The notes: generated from the letters alone by a model not told the origin. Shown: positions 26,390 to 34,777, counted from the stretch's first letter. The stretch: 64,000 bases of DNA from an uncultured bacterium (GCA_905214345.1 CAJMLV010000007.1:20256-84255); one strand, 5' to 3'. Program-made: numbers and translations.

Positions 26390-27246
26390 TATTCCGCCAG
26401 GGTCAGGCCGTACTTGTCGGCCAGGGCCTGCATGGTGCCGTCGGCCTTGAGCTCGTCAAAGGCGGCGTCCACGGCGGCAGCCACATCGCTGCCCTTGCGG
26501 AAGGCCACGCCGTACTCTTCCACGTTCAGTTCTTCCTTGATGACCAGGTCGGCGTAGTCGGTGCCTTCGCCGATCATGGCGGAAGCCAGGGTCAGGTCCA
26601 GCACGGCGGCGTCGGCGGTACCGGCGGCCACTTCCATCAGGCAGTCGGTCTGCACCGTCTTGGTGATGACGTCGGCCTGCATCAGGTTTTCGTCCCCTTC
26701 CACGGTGGACTGACCGGCGGAACCGGCTTCCACCGCCACCGTCTTGCCCACCAGGTCGGCGGTGGAGGTGTAATCGGCGTCAGCCTTCATCACCACCACC
26801 TGGGCGTTCTTCACATAAGGCTGGGTGGTGGCCTGGTTGGCCTGGATGTCATCGGTGAGGGTCATGCCGTTCCAGACACAGTCGATGCTCTTGGCTTCCA
26901 GTTCCACAAACTTGGTGTCCCAGTTGATCTCCACAAAATCCGGCTCCACGCCCAGTTTTTCGCACACGGCGGTGGCCAGTTCGGTGTCGAAGCCGGTGAA
27001 CTCGCCGTTTTCGTCGGTGTAGTTCATGGGCTCATACACGGTGTAGCCGATGGTCATGCTGCCCTTGCCCTGAATATAGGCCAGGTCGCTGTCGGCGGCA
27101 TCGGTTTCGGTGGTGGTGTCGGCGGCTTCGGCGGTGGATGCACTGTCCGCGCCGGAAGCACTCTGGCTCTGGGAAGCGGGTGCGCCGCACGCGCACATGC
27201 TCAGGGCCAGGCCCACGGCCAGAACACCGTTGAGATACTTCTTCAT
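26389..27246 (-). CDS. polar amino-acid ABC transporter substrate-binding lipoprotein
   Basis: A 285-residue lipoprotein with a signal peptide and cysteine-rich lipobox region (SMCAC, lipidated C20). A Ser/Ala/Thr-rich tether (about 21-50) leads to the periplasmic-binding-protein type 2 amino-acid fold, starting at GSMTIGYTVYEPMNY with the FTGFDTELATAVCEKLG motif. It is the first gene of the importer operon, with an AGGGAGGAAT ribosome site. The ligand cannot be read from sequence; cystine, glutamine or arginine are the usual options. Confidence 0.93.
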   Translation of the reverse strand: MKKYLNGVLAVGLALSMCACGAPASQSQSASGADSASTAEAADTTTETDAADSDLAYIQGKGSMTIGYTVYEPMNYTDENGEFTGFDTELATAVCEKLGVEPDFVEINWDTKFVELEAKSIDCVWNGMTLTDDIQANQATTQPYVKNAQVVVMKADADYTSTADLVGKTVAVEAGSAGQSTVEGDENLMQADVITKTVQTDCLMEVAAGTADAAVLDLTLASAMIGEGTDYADLVIKEELNVEEYGVAFRKGSDVAAAVDAAFDELKADGTMQALADKYGLTLAE

Positions 27247-27322
27247 GATTCATTCCTCCCTGTCTGATACCCCTCCCGGTCTGCTTTATCTCTTTAGACC
27301 AATAAACCGGCAGGTACTTACT

Positions 27323-27351
27323 ATACTACTATAAATGCCGCGGCGGTGCAA
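27323..27351 (-). promoter_or_regulatory. candidate promoter of the amino-acid ABC operon
   Basis: On the minus strand TTGCAC (27351-27346), a 17-bp spacer and TAGTAT (27328-27323), about 75 bp before the binding-protein ATG. A second TATAGT nearby offers an alternative -10. The 314-base gap 27247-27560 otherwise holds only the plus-strand promoter at 27463. Confidence 0.45.
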
Positions 27352-27462
27352 GGGGCGGTGGTAAAAAATTGCGGACAAAGGGGCGCCATCTGTGCGTCAT
27401 ACAAGGACATTCCGATTCCTGCCTTGGCGGCCAAGAAAATTGTGGCACCCTCTGCCCCATGG

Positions 27463-27471
27463 TGGTATACT
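27463..27471 (+). promoter_or_regulatory. extended -10 promoter of the DUF4230-like gene
   Basis: TG-G-TATACT forms an extended -10 element about 90 bp before the start; no good -35 is present at 17 bp. The same TGGTATACTGGGG string recurs upstream of the ROK gene at 59632-59644. Confidence 0.55.
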
Positions 27472-27560
27472 GGGGATGGGAGGAACGCCCGGGGCACGCG
27501 GAAAAAACAGGCCCTGTGCGGGGGCATTGCCCCACAACACAAAACGGAGGTATCAAAACC

Positions 27561-28175
27561 ATGGGAAGTCCCACCAAAACACCGGAGCGCAGCCACTGGC
27601 TGGCCAAAATGCTGGTACCCAAAGTGATCCTGGGCTGCATCGTGCTGGCCCTGCTGGCGGCAGCGGTGCTCAGTTTCAAGGACAATTTCACCATCAGGAA
27701 CAAGACCACCAAGGTGGGTTTTGAAAACATCGGGGAGCTGGCCACCCAGGAGTACCGGGGTACTCAGGTGAACGTGACCACCGCCTCCCGGGAGATGTTC
27801 GGGGTGGAGATCCCCTTTACCCAGAGCAAGTACATTTACAGCTACGATGTCATCATTAAGGCGGGGTATGATTTCAGCGCCATCACCTGGGAAGTGACCG
27901 ACAAGACCATCACGGTGACCCTGCCCGAAGCCAAGATCCTGGAAAGCTACGTGGACCCGGATTCTTTTGAATTGTACCTGGAGAGCGAGAGCATCTTCCG
28001 CCCCATCACCATGGAGGAGAACAACCAGGCGCTTTCCGAACTGCAGAAAGGCGCCGAGACCACCGCCGTGGAAAACGGCCTGATGGACAACGCCCGCAAG
28101 AACGCCGAGACCATCCTCACCGCCTTTTTTGCCCAGGCTTACGACCTGAGCGAATACACCCTGACCTTTGAATAA
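27561..28175 (+). CDS. DUF4230-like membrane-anchored protein
   Basis: A 204-residue protein with one N-terminal transmembrane segment (about 18-40) and an extracytoplasmic domain. The segments ITVTLPEAKILESYVDPDSF and the following ESIFRPITMEENNQALSEL resemble the DUF4230 family, whose function is unknown. The frame is open upstream to 27369, but the ATG at 27561 has CGGAGG at correct spacing and comes just before the membrane anchor. A 27-residue membrane microprotein gene follows 24 bases later. Confidence 0.75.
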   Translation: MGSPTKTPERSHWLAKMLVPKVILGCIVLALLAAAVLSFKDNFTIRNKTTKVGFENIGELATQEYRGTQVNVTTASREMFGVEIPFTQSKYIYSYDVIIKAGYDFSAITWEVTDKTITVTLPEAKILESYVDPDSFELYLESESIFRPITMEENNQALSELQKGAETTAVENGLMDNARKNAETILTAFFAQAYDLSEYTLTFE

Positions 28176-28199
28176 GCCCGCCGGGCAGAAAGGGACCCT

Positions 28200-28283
28200 A
28201 TGAAAAAGAAACTGCTCACCGCCCTGCTGGTGGTGGTCGTGGCCATCGCGCTGTTTTACTTCGGCCTGCTCCTGACCCGGTAA
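28200..28283 (+). CDS. 27-residue single-helix membrane microprotein
   Basis: ATG to TAA encodes 27 residues: MKKK, then a continuous hydrophobic helix (LLTALLVVVVAIALFYFGLLL) and a TR end. An AAAGGG ribosome-like site precedes it by a few bases. It lies 24 bases behind the DUF4230-like gene and just before their shared terminator, so it would be on the same transcript. A membrane-embedded regulator or partner of the upstream protein is possible. It is too short to be sure it is expressed. Confidence 0.5.
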   Translation: MKKKLLTALLVVVVAIALFYFGLLLTR

Positions 28284-28293
28284 ACCGCAGAGA

Positions 28294-28336
28294 AAAAACC
28301 GCCCGCCGTACAAAAACGGCAGGCGGTTTTTGTTTT
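28294..28336 (+). terminator. terminator after the DUF4230-like/microprotein operon (bidirectional)
   Basis: A long stem from 28294 to 28331 with one mismatch, flanked by A5 and T5 and followed by GTTTTGC. It also stops the convergent acyltransferase gene. Confidence 0.85.
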
Positions 28337-28347
28337 GCAAAAAGCCA

Positions 28348-29418
28348 TCAGGCCACCGGGGCCGGGGTCTGGGTCTGCGCCGGGGCCGGTTTGGGGCGCA
28401 GCAGCTTTGTCAGGGGCGAAGCCACCCGCCGGGCGATGGCTGCCAGCACAAAGCTGCCCGCCACACACACCAGCCAGAAGGCCAGCCACACCGCCAGACC
28501 GCCGCCCAGGGCCTGCACAAACCGCAGCAGCACCAGGGTGATGAACACATGGTGGATGAGAAAGACGCCGTAGCAGTCCTTGGCCAGAGCCCCCACCACT
28601 TTGGTCACGGCGGGGGCGGCGGCCTGGCCCAGCCAGAACAGCGCCCAGAACGCCGCCCCGGCCAGCAGGCTCAGGCTGTGGTAAGAAGGCAGGCCCGCGG
28701 CGGCGCAGAGCACCCCGCCCGCCAGACAGACCCCCGCGGCGATCACCGCCCGGCGGCGGCCCAGCAGGGTGCCGAAGAGCATGCCCAGCACGAACACCGG
28801 CCACTCGCCCCAGACGGTGTGGAACCAGTCCACCCCCGCCGGGCAGAGCCAGGGCCCCAACCCCCACAGCAAAGCGGCCACGCTGCCCAGGACCATCCGC
28901 CGTTTGGAGGTGCGGGCGGCCCACAGCGTCAGGGGGAACAGGCAGTAAAGCAGTACCTGACAGCCCAGGTACCACTCCCCCACCTTGTAGAAGGTGGAGG
29001 TGTAGGGCTGCAGGTAGCCGTCCAGCCCCACCACCGAGAAAACCAGCTTCCACAAGGGCACGGCGGCGTTGTTGCGGTGCCACACATCGCTGTACAGAAA
29101 CAGCGGGAAGAAGCAGAGCCAGAACACCGGGTAGATGGCAGCGGCCCGGCTGCGGATATACTCCGCCGGGCGGCAGGGCCGGGCGGCGTACTTGGCCCCC
29201 AGCCCCGCCCCGGAGAGCAAGATCATCAGGAACACCGACAGCCGCACCAGGTCCCCGTAAACCGGGGAGGTGAGGATGCCGGAGGCGTACAGCCCCGCGG
29301 TGGCGGTCTCCACGCCATAGTGGTAGGTCACAATGACCAGGATGGGCAAAAGGCGGATCAGGTCCAGCCCCGCCCAGTGGGTCTTGGCAGGCACGGCAAT
29401 CTCCCCTTTCTCTGTCAT
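28348..29418 (-). CDS. acyltransferase-3 family membrane protein
   Basis: A 356-residue multi-pass membrane protein of about ten helices. It fits the acyltransferase-3 family: an N-terminal LDLIRLLPILVIVTYHYGVE with the conserved His in the first helix, and a later FLIHHVFITLVLLRF segment. Such enzymes O-acylate cell-surface or exported glycans. Its ATG overlaps the stop codon of the upstream TetM-like/NYN gene by one base (TGATG), so it is translationally coupled to it; no functional link is known. Confidence 0.88.
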   Translation of the reverse strand: MTEKGEIAVPAKTHWAGLDLIRLLPILVIVTYHYGVETATAGLYASGILTSPVYGDLVRLSVFLMILLSGAGLGAKYAARPCRPAEYIRSRAAAIYPVFWLCFFPLFLYSDVWHRNNAAVPLWKLVFSVVGLDGYLQPYTSTFYKVGEWYLGCQVLLYCLFPLTLWAARTSKRRMVLGSVAALLWGLGPWLCPAGVDWFHTVWGEWPVFVLGMLFGTLLGRRRAVIAAGVCLAGGVLCAAAGLPSYHSLSLLAGAAFWALFWLGQAAAPAVTKVVGALAKDCYGVFLIHHVFITLVLLRFVQALGGGLAVWLAFWLVCVAGSFVLAAIARRVASPLTKLLRPKPAPAQTQTPAPVA

Positions 29419-32081
29419 CAGCGGGGGGCGGGGTCCTGCCCCGCCACAAATTCCCGGATCTCGGCTTCCACGGCGGCCACTTCCTTTTCAAAAGCGGCAG
29501 CGGATACCCGCAAACCGCCGTTGCCCAGAATGATGATCTGTTCGGTGCCGTCGGAGCTGACCACCCGCACCCGGTGCTTGCGGCCCAGCTCGTGGGTGGT
29601 CTTTTCGATATACATGTCGGCGGTCTCGGCTTCCCGGGTGTAGACTACATAGATGTTGTGGAACTTCTCCACGCTGCCCGCGCCGCCCCGCACCCGGTAG
29701 GCGTCGAACACCACGATGACCTTGCAGCGGCGGTATCCCGCATAGTTGCACAGGATGTCCTGCAAGCGGCGGCGGGCGGCGTCCAGGTCCCCTTCGGCCA
29801 GGCGACGGAGTTCCGGCCAGGCGAAGATCACATTGTAGCCGTCCACCAGCAGGTATTCCGGCCCGGCAGGCACGGCGAATGCCGGGGTGCGGTGGCTGCC
29901 CATGGTGCGGCGGGCGTCCAGGTCGGCGCTGCGCCGGGCGTTGAGGTTGTTGTCGCGGCGGCGCACCGGGCCGTAGGTGCGCTCAAAGATGGCCAGCAGC
30001 TCCTTGTCCTGGGCGAGGGTGCCCCGGTAGGCATCCGCCCGGCGGCGGGCGCTGCCGCCCTCCGTTTCCTCTTCCTCCACGGCGTCGGCGTCGGGGGCAT
30101 TGCGGCCCAGACCGCTGGACACATGGGCCCGGGCGGGGACTTCGTCCCACTTGACCAGCACACCGGCCCCGTGGCTGCAAAAGACCGAATCTGCCGGGTT
30201 TTCGGTGTCGGCATCGGCATCGTACCCGGCCGCGGCGATGACCTCCTCCGGGTTATGGCAGGGGGCGTAGCCCTGGGGGGTGCAGATGAGACGCCCGGCT
30301 CCGCGTGTATAGGCGGCCACCTCCCGGGCATAGCCCCGCAGGGCTGCCACCGGGGCTTTGCCGCAGAGAACGGCGGTGCCGTCGGCTTCCTGCTGGGGGG
30401 CGTCCATCTCCCCGCCCAATCTTTGCAGGTCGGTCATGGCCCGGCCCAGGCAGTCGGCGGGCAGTTCCAGCCGCACCGCGTACCAGGGTTCCAGCAGCTG
30501 CACCCGCCCGGCCTTTTCGGCGGTGCGCAGGCCCTGACGCACGGCCCGGTAGGTGGCCTGGCGGAAGTCCCCGCCTTCGGTGTGTTTCAGGTGGGCCTTG
30601 CCGGCGGTGAGGGTGATCTTCACATCGGTGAGGGGCGCCCCGGTGAGCACCCCGGGGTGGGTGCGTTCGGCCAGATGGGTGAGCACCAGCCGCTGCCAGT
30701 TGCCGTCCAGGGTATCCGGACGGCAGGCGGCGGCAAACTGCAGGCCGCTGCCCCGGGGAGCCGGTTCCAGCAGCAGGTGCACCTCGGCATAATGGCGCAG
30801 GGGTTCATAGTGGCCCACGCCCTCCACCGGGGCGGTGATGGTCTCCTTGTAGAGGATGCCCCCTTCCCCGAAGGACACTTCCAGCCCGAAACGGCTTTTC
30901 AGCAGGCTTTGCAGCACTTCCAGCTGCACCTCGCCCATGAGCTGCAGGTGAATCTCGCCCAGGGCGTCGTTCCACACCACCCGCAGCATGGGGTCCTCGT
31001 CCTCCAGGGTGCGCAGGGCCTTGAGGGCGGTGTGGGGGTCGGTGCCTTCGGGCAGTTCCAGCTTGTAGTTCAGCACCGGTTCCAGCACCGGCAGTTCGGC
31101 GTCGGGCTGGGCGCCCAGGCCCTGGCCGGGATAGGTCACGGTCAGGCCGGTGACCGCAGCCACGTCCCCCGGTTCCAGCTGGCTGACCAGCCGGAACTTG
31201 GTGCCGGAATACACCCGCAGCTGGTCGGCCTTCTCGCAGAAAGGCTTGGCCGCGTCGGGGCGGCTCTGGAGCATATCTTTCACCTTCAGCACGCCGCCGG
31301 TGACCTTGAGCCAGGTCAGGCGAGCGCCCTGTTCGTCGGAAGAAATTTTGAACACCCGGGCGCCGAATTCTTCCATGGCATCCCGCTGGCGGGTGAGGGT
31401 GCGCAGACCGTCCAGTAGGGGGTCGATGCCCTCCAGCCGCAGCGCCGCCCCGAAAAAGCAGGGGAACACCTGCCGCCGGGCGATGGCGGTGACAATGTCG
31501 GCGGGTTCGGGGGTGCCCCCGGCGAGGATTTCTTCCATCAGGGGTTCGCTGGCCATGGCCAGGGCTTCGTGGAAGGTGTCCTTGTCCACATCGGGGCCGA
31601 AGTCCACACAGCCGTCGCCGAAACGGCCCCGCAGTTCCCGCAGGCGCACCGCCCGGTCCGCCCCGGGCAGGTCCATTTTATTGATGAAGATGAGGGTGGG
31701 CACATGATACCGGGCCAGCAGCCGCCACAGGGTCAGGGTGTGGGCCTGGACGCCGTCGGTACCCGAAATCACCAGCACCGCATAATCCAGCACCTGCAGG
31801 GTGCGTTCCGCTTCGGCGGAAAAGTCCACATGGCCGGGGGTGTCCAGCAAGGTCACCGAGGTTTCGGGGCCGTGTTCGTCGGCGGGCAGCACAAAGGCCG
31901 CCTGCTTGGCAAAGATGGTGATGCCCCGGGCCCGTTCCAACGCGTCGGTGTCCAGAAAGGCGTCCCGATGGTCCACCCGCCCCAGTTTGCGCAGTACCCC
32001 CGCCCGGAAAAGCAGCGCTTCGGACAGAGTGGTCTTGCCGCTGTCTACATGGGCCAGCACACCGATGACCAGACGTTTCAT
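29418..32081 (-). CDS. TetM-like ribosome-associated GTPase fused to a Rae1/YacP-type NYN endoribonuclease
   Basis: An 887-residue fusion. Residues 1-640 or so have the EF-G/TetM layout: G1 AHVDSGKTT (10-18), G2 RGIT, G3 DTPGHVDF (80-87), G4 NKMD, and domains II-V ending at PCHNPEEVI and NPADSVFCSHGAGVLVKW. After a charged linker of about 100 residues, residues 740-885 match Bacillus YacP/Rae1, an A-site mRNA endonuclease: LLVDGYNVI, VVFDAY, ETADMYIEK and SSDGTEQ supply the acidic residues of a NYN/PIN active site. The tip loop that removes tetracycline in TetM (YSPVS) is here HLKHTE (497-502), so tetracycline resistance is doubtful. The start at 32081 has a GAGGGA ribosome site; the frame is open to 32135. 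Confidence 0.88.
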   Translation of the reverse strand: MKRLVIGVLAHVDSGKTTLSEALLFRAGVLRKLGRVDHRDAFLDTDALERARGITIFAKQAAFVLPADEHGPETSVTLLDTPGHVDFSAEAERTLQVLDYAVLVISGTDGVQAHTLTLWRLLARYHVPTLIFINKMDLPGADRAVRLRELRGRFGDGCVDFGPDVDKDTFHEALAMASEPLMEEILAGGTPEPADIVTAIARRQVFPCFFGAALRLEGIDPLLDGLRTLTRQRDAMEEFGARVFKISSDEQGARLTWLKVTGGVLKVKDMLQSRPDAAKPFCEKADQLRVYSGTKFRLVSQLEPGDVAAVTGLTVTYPGQGLGAQPDAELPVLEPVLNYKLELPEGTDPHTALKALRTLEDEDPMLRVVWNDALGEIHLQLMGEVQLEVLQSLLKSRFGLEVSFGEGGILYKETITAPVEGVGHYEPLRHYAEVHLLLEPAPRGSGLQFAAACRPDTLDGNWQRLVLTHLAERTHPGVLTGAPLTDVKITLTAGKAHLKHTEGGDFRQATYRAVRQGLRTAEKAGRVQLLEPWYAVRLELPADCLGRAMTDLQRLGGEMDAPQQEADGTAVLCGKAPVAALRGYAREVAAYTRGAGRLICTPQGYAPCHNPEEVIAAAGYDADADTENPADSVFCSHGAGVLVKWDEVPARAHVSSGLGRNAPDADAVEEEETEGGSARRRADAYRGTLAQDKELLAIFERTYGPVRRRDNNLNARRSADLDARRTMGSHRTPAFAVPAGPEYLLVDGYNVIFAWPELRRLAEGDLDAARRRLQDILCNYAGYRRCKVIVVFDAYRVRGGAGSVEKFHNIYVVYTREAETADMYIEKTTHELGRKHRVRVVSSDGTEQIIILGNGGLRVSAAAFEKEVAAVEAEIREFVAGQDPAPR

Positions 32082-32162
32082 ACATTCCCTCACAGTTGCA
32101 TTTTTTCGACAAATTCCAGTATTATTATACCCCATTCGGGCGGGTTGTCCACCCCGGGCAAA

Positions 32163-32194
32163 GCAAAAGGGCGCCTTCGAAAAGGCGCCCTTTG
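32163..32194 (-). terminator. terminator of the GH2 gene
   Basis: On the minus strand GGGCGCCTT (32190-32182) and AAGGCGCCC (32177-32169) form a 9-bp stem followed by TTTTGCTTT. It also lies upstream of the TetM-like gene, whose own promoter in the 80 bases between was not identified. Confidence 0.8.
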
Positions 32195-32205
32195 TCGTTG
32201 GTATT

Positions 32206-34419
32206 TTACGGCTTGGCGATCTGGTTCAGCTGTTCGTTCAGCGCCAGCAGCATTTCCTTGGTGATCTTCTTTTCGGTCATGTTGCCCATGAGGTTGGTCA
32301 GGCGCAGGATGGTGAAGCCGCCCAGCATCTGGGACAGGTCCGCGCCGCCGCCCATGTCGGCCCCGGCGCCCATGCCCGCCATGGCCATGAGCTGGCCCAT
32401 GATGGCGCGGCCGCCCTCAGTGGCGGAGATGTCCTTGATGGTGTCGTTCAGAGAGAAGAAGCCTTCCTTCTCGGTGATGTCGAACCAGTTCAGGATGGCG
32501 CCCTGCTCACGCAGACGGTAGCTCTCGTCAAACTGGTCCACATGGCAGATGGTGCCGCTGTCCCGCAGGTCCCCGGCCACGGCCACCAGTTCGGTGGTGC
32601 CGTTGTTGGGCACGGTGAAGCGGAAGAAGTGGTCTTCGGCCTTCTGCACGCCCATGGACACGCCGTTGGCGAAGAGTTCCACTTCCGGCTGGTTGGAGTA
32701 GACGGTGACCTTGACGGTGTCGCCGGTGTGGTTCACGAAGCGCTTGCCGCACAGGTGGACGAAAGGCTCGTCGGACAGCCAGGCCTTGTAGGCGTAGAAG
32801 GCATCCTTCTTGTACTTGCGGTCGAAGGTGACCAGGCCCTTGTGGTTCTGGCCGTTCTCGCCGCCCTCGTTGCGGGCGTCGGCGCCGAAGTCGAACATGT
32901 TCCACACATGGGTGGCCCAGATGTAGGGACGGCTGAACAGCTGCTTGATGAGCTCTTCATGGTAGCAGGCCTGGTATTCCTCGGTGTAGTCACCCTGCTT
33001 GGGGGTATCGGTGTGCCAGTTCAGGGCTTCGCAGCCGTACTCGCTGCAGCCGATGGGCAGGGCGGGATGCTCGGCGTGGAACTTGTCGAACCAGGGGCCG
33101 TTCATGTCGGTGTCGCCGCCGTACCAGCCGAAGTAATGGTTGTAGGAAACGGCATCGGGGATCTCCAGATAGGGGCTGTTGGTGGGGCACATGCTCAGCA
33201 CCGCCATGACGGTGGGACGGCTGGGGTCCATGGTATGGCACAGGTCGTTGAGCAGGTGATGGTTCTCCAGCAGGTCGGGGTCGGTGTCGCCCTTCATGGT
33301 GATCTCGTTGCTCAGGCCCCACACCACGATGGAAGCATGGTGGCGGTTCTGCACAATGAGTTCCTTCATCTGGCTCAGGGTGTTTTCCCGGCCGGTGGGC
33401 ATGTGCTGGGAGATGTAGGGGATCTCGGCCCAGACCACCATGCCGCGCTCGTCGCACAGGTCATAGAAGAACTGGTCGTGCTGATAGTGGGCCAGGCGGA
33501 TGGTGTTGGCGCCCACCTCACAGATCAGGTCCATATCCTGGATGTGATCTTCCTTGGTGAGGGCGTTGCCCTTGCCCCAGCTGTCCTGATGGCGGGAAAC
33601 GCCGTGCAGCGGGTAGGGGCGGCCGTTGAGGATGAAGCCCTTGTCGGGGTCGATCTGATAGCTGCGGAAGCCGAAACGACGGCAGACGGTGTCCAGCACC
33701 TCTTCGCCCTTGACCAGTTCGGACTTGACGGTGTAGAGGTAGGGGTCCTTGCGGCCATCCCACAGATGCACGTCGGAGACCTGCAGTTCCACCTTGCCGG
33801 GGTCGGTGGTGGCCATGGCTTCGATCTTGCCTTCGGCGTTGCGGATGGTGGTGCGCACGGAAACACCATCGCTGTCGCCGGTGGCCCAGGTTTCCACCTC
33901 CACCCGGCCGCTGACGTCGGGGGCCACGCTCAGGCCGTTGCCGCCGTAGTAGGACAGGTCAAAGTGGGTCGCGGGAACGCAGACCACGTTCACGTCGCGG
34001 TACAGGCCGCCGTAGAAGGTGAAGTCCGCCATCTGGGGATAGACACGGTCGTTGGGGGCGTTGTCCACCGCAATGACCAGCAGGTTTTCGTCCTTGAGGG
34101 CAGCGGTCAGGTCCACCCGCCAGGTGGAGTAGCCGCCGTCATGGTGGGCCAGGTGTTCCCCGTTGAAGTACACATCCGCCGAAGAGTTGGCGCCGTTGAT
34201 CTCCAGGAAATAGGCCCCGGCTTCGGGCAGGTCGGCCTTGTTCAGACGCCGGACATACACGCCGGTGCCGCGCCAGTAGTCGTTATCGCCGTCCTGGCCG
34301 TCGATGTTGTTCCAGGAATGGGGCAGGTTGACGATGTCCCAGTCGGTGGGGAAGGTTTCGGGGGTGCCGCCGTTCTTGCGGAAAGCCCACTTGCGGTCGA
34401 TGTTTACGATGCTTCTCAT
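32206..34419 (-). CDS. GH2 glycosidase (beta-galactosidase/beta-glucuronidase group) with Gly/Met-rich C-terminal tail
   Basis: A 737-residue intracellular GH2 enzyme. The sugar-binding sandwich has VNLPHSWNN and YWRGTGVYVR. The immunoglobulin-like domain precedes the barrel with GVSRHQDSWGKG, the acid/base E372 in WGLSNEITM and the nucleophile E460 in CSEYGCEA. The barrel is closer to the shorter beta-galactosidases and glucuronidases than to LacZ. The last 80 residues are unusual: a short helical start (LNDTIKDISATEGGRAIMG), a Gly/Met-rich stretch, then QMLGGFTILRLTNLMG and a final helix KEMLLALNEQLNQIAK, which looks like a small added module. It follows a decayed GPH permease gene, once probably its transporter. 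Confidence 0.9.
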   Translation of the reverse strand: MRSIVNIDRKWAFRKNGGTPETFPTDWDIVNLPHSWNNIDGQDGDNDYWRGTGVYVRRLNKADLPEAGAYFLEINGANSSADVYFNGEHLAHHDGGYSTWRVDLTAALKDENLLVIAVDNAPNDRVYPQMADFTFYGGLYRDVNVVCVPATHFDLSYYGGNGLSVAPDVSGRVEVETWATGDSDGVSVRTTIRNAEGKIEAMATTDPGKVELQVSDVHLWDGRKDPYLYTVKSELVKGEEVLDTVCRRFGFRSYQIDPDKGFILNGRPYPLHGVSRHQDSWGKGNALTKEDHIQDMDLICEVGANTIRLAHYQHDQFFYDLCDERGMVVWAEIPYISQHMPTGRENTLSQMKELIVQNRHHASIVVWGLSNEITMKGDTDPDLLENHHLLNDLCHTMDPSRPTVMAVLSMCPTNSPYLEIPDAVSYNHYFGWYGGDTDMNGPWFDKFHAEHPALPIGCSEYGCEALNWHTDTPKQGDYTEEYQACYHEELIKQLFSRPYIWATHVWNMFDFGADARNEGGENGQNHKGLVTFDRKYKKDAFYAYKAWLSDEPFVHLCGKRFVNHTGDTVKVTVYSNQPEVELFANGVSMGVQKAEDHFFRFTVPNNGTTELVAVAGDLRDSGTICHVDQFDESYRLREQGAILNWFDITEKEGFFSLNDTIKDISATEGGRAIMGQLMAMAGMGAGADMGGGADLSQMLGGFTILRLTNLMGNMTEKKITKEMLLALNEQLNQIAKP

Positions 34420-34458
34420 GGGGAAAACCTCCTTTTGGGTATCGGTAGGGGTGCGGGA

Positions 34459-34777
34459 TCAGTTCTTTTCGTTCTCGTGCTTGGCCTTCAGGGCGATGAC
34501 GTTCTCATCCACCTGCTTCTTGTGCAGGGGGTACCAGAACCACAGGATGGCAGCCAGCAGGGCGAAGCCCAGGGCGGGAACCAGGACCGAGATGTTGAAC
34601 TGGCCGGACTGGACCACAGGGTCGGTGCGGGTGGCGGCGGAGTAGCCGATGACCACACCCGCCAGGGTGCCGCCCATGGTGCGGAAGGTGGACAGGGACT
34701 GACGGTCGTCCGGGTCGGCGGAAACGGCGGAAGCCATGGAGCCGTAAGGGACGTACCGAGGCTTTGCTGCTGCTCAT
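34459..34777 (-). pseudogene. remnant of a GPH-family (MelB-like) sugar:cation symporter
   Basis: A start remains at 34777 (ATG behind AAGGAG, encoding MSSSK). A few codons later the frame changes into YVPYGSMASAVSADPDDRQSLSTFRTMGG, the hallmark of the loop before helix IV in GPH symporters. That jumps after about 20 residues to a symporter C-terminus (VLVPALGFALLAAILWFWYPLHKKQVDENV). An intact member has about 450-500 residues; about 100 codons survive in two frames. At least two internal deletions are needed. It lies directly upstream of the GH2 gene, so the transporter partner of that enzyme has been lost while its expression signals remain. Confidence 0.8.

Noticed and set aside
29418..32081. 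Tetracycline-resistance determinant
   Set aside because: The GTPase domain resembles TetM, but the drug-displacing loop is not conserved and a nuclease domain is fused. I report it as TetM-like only.
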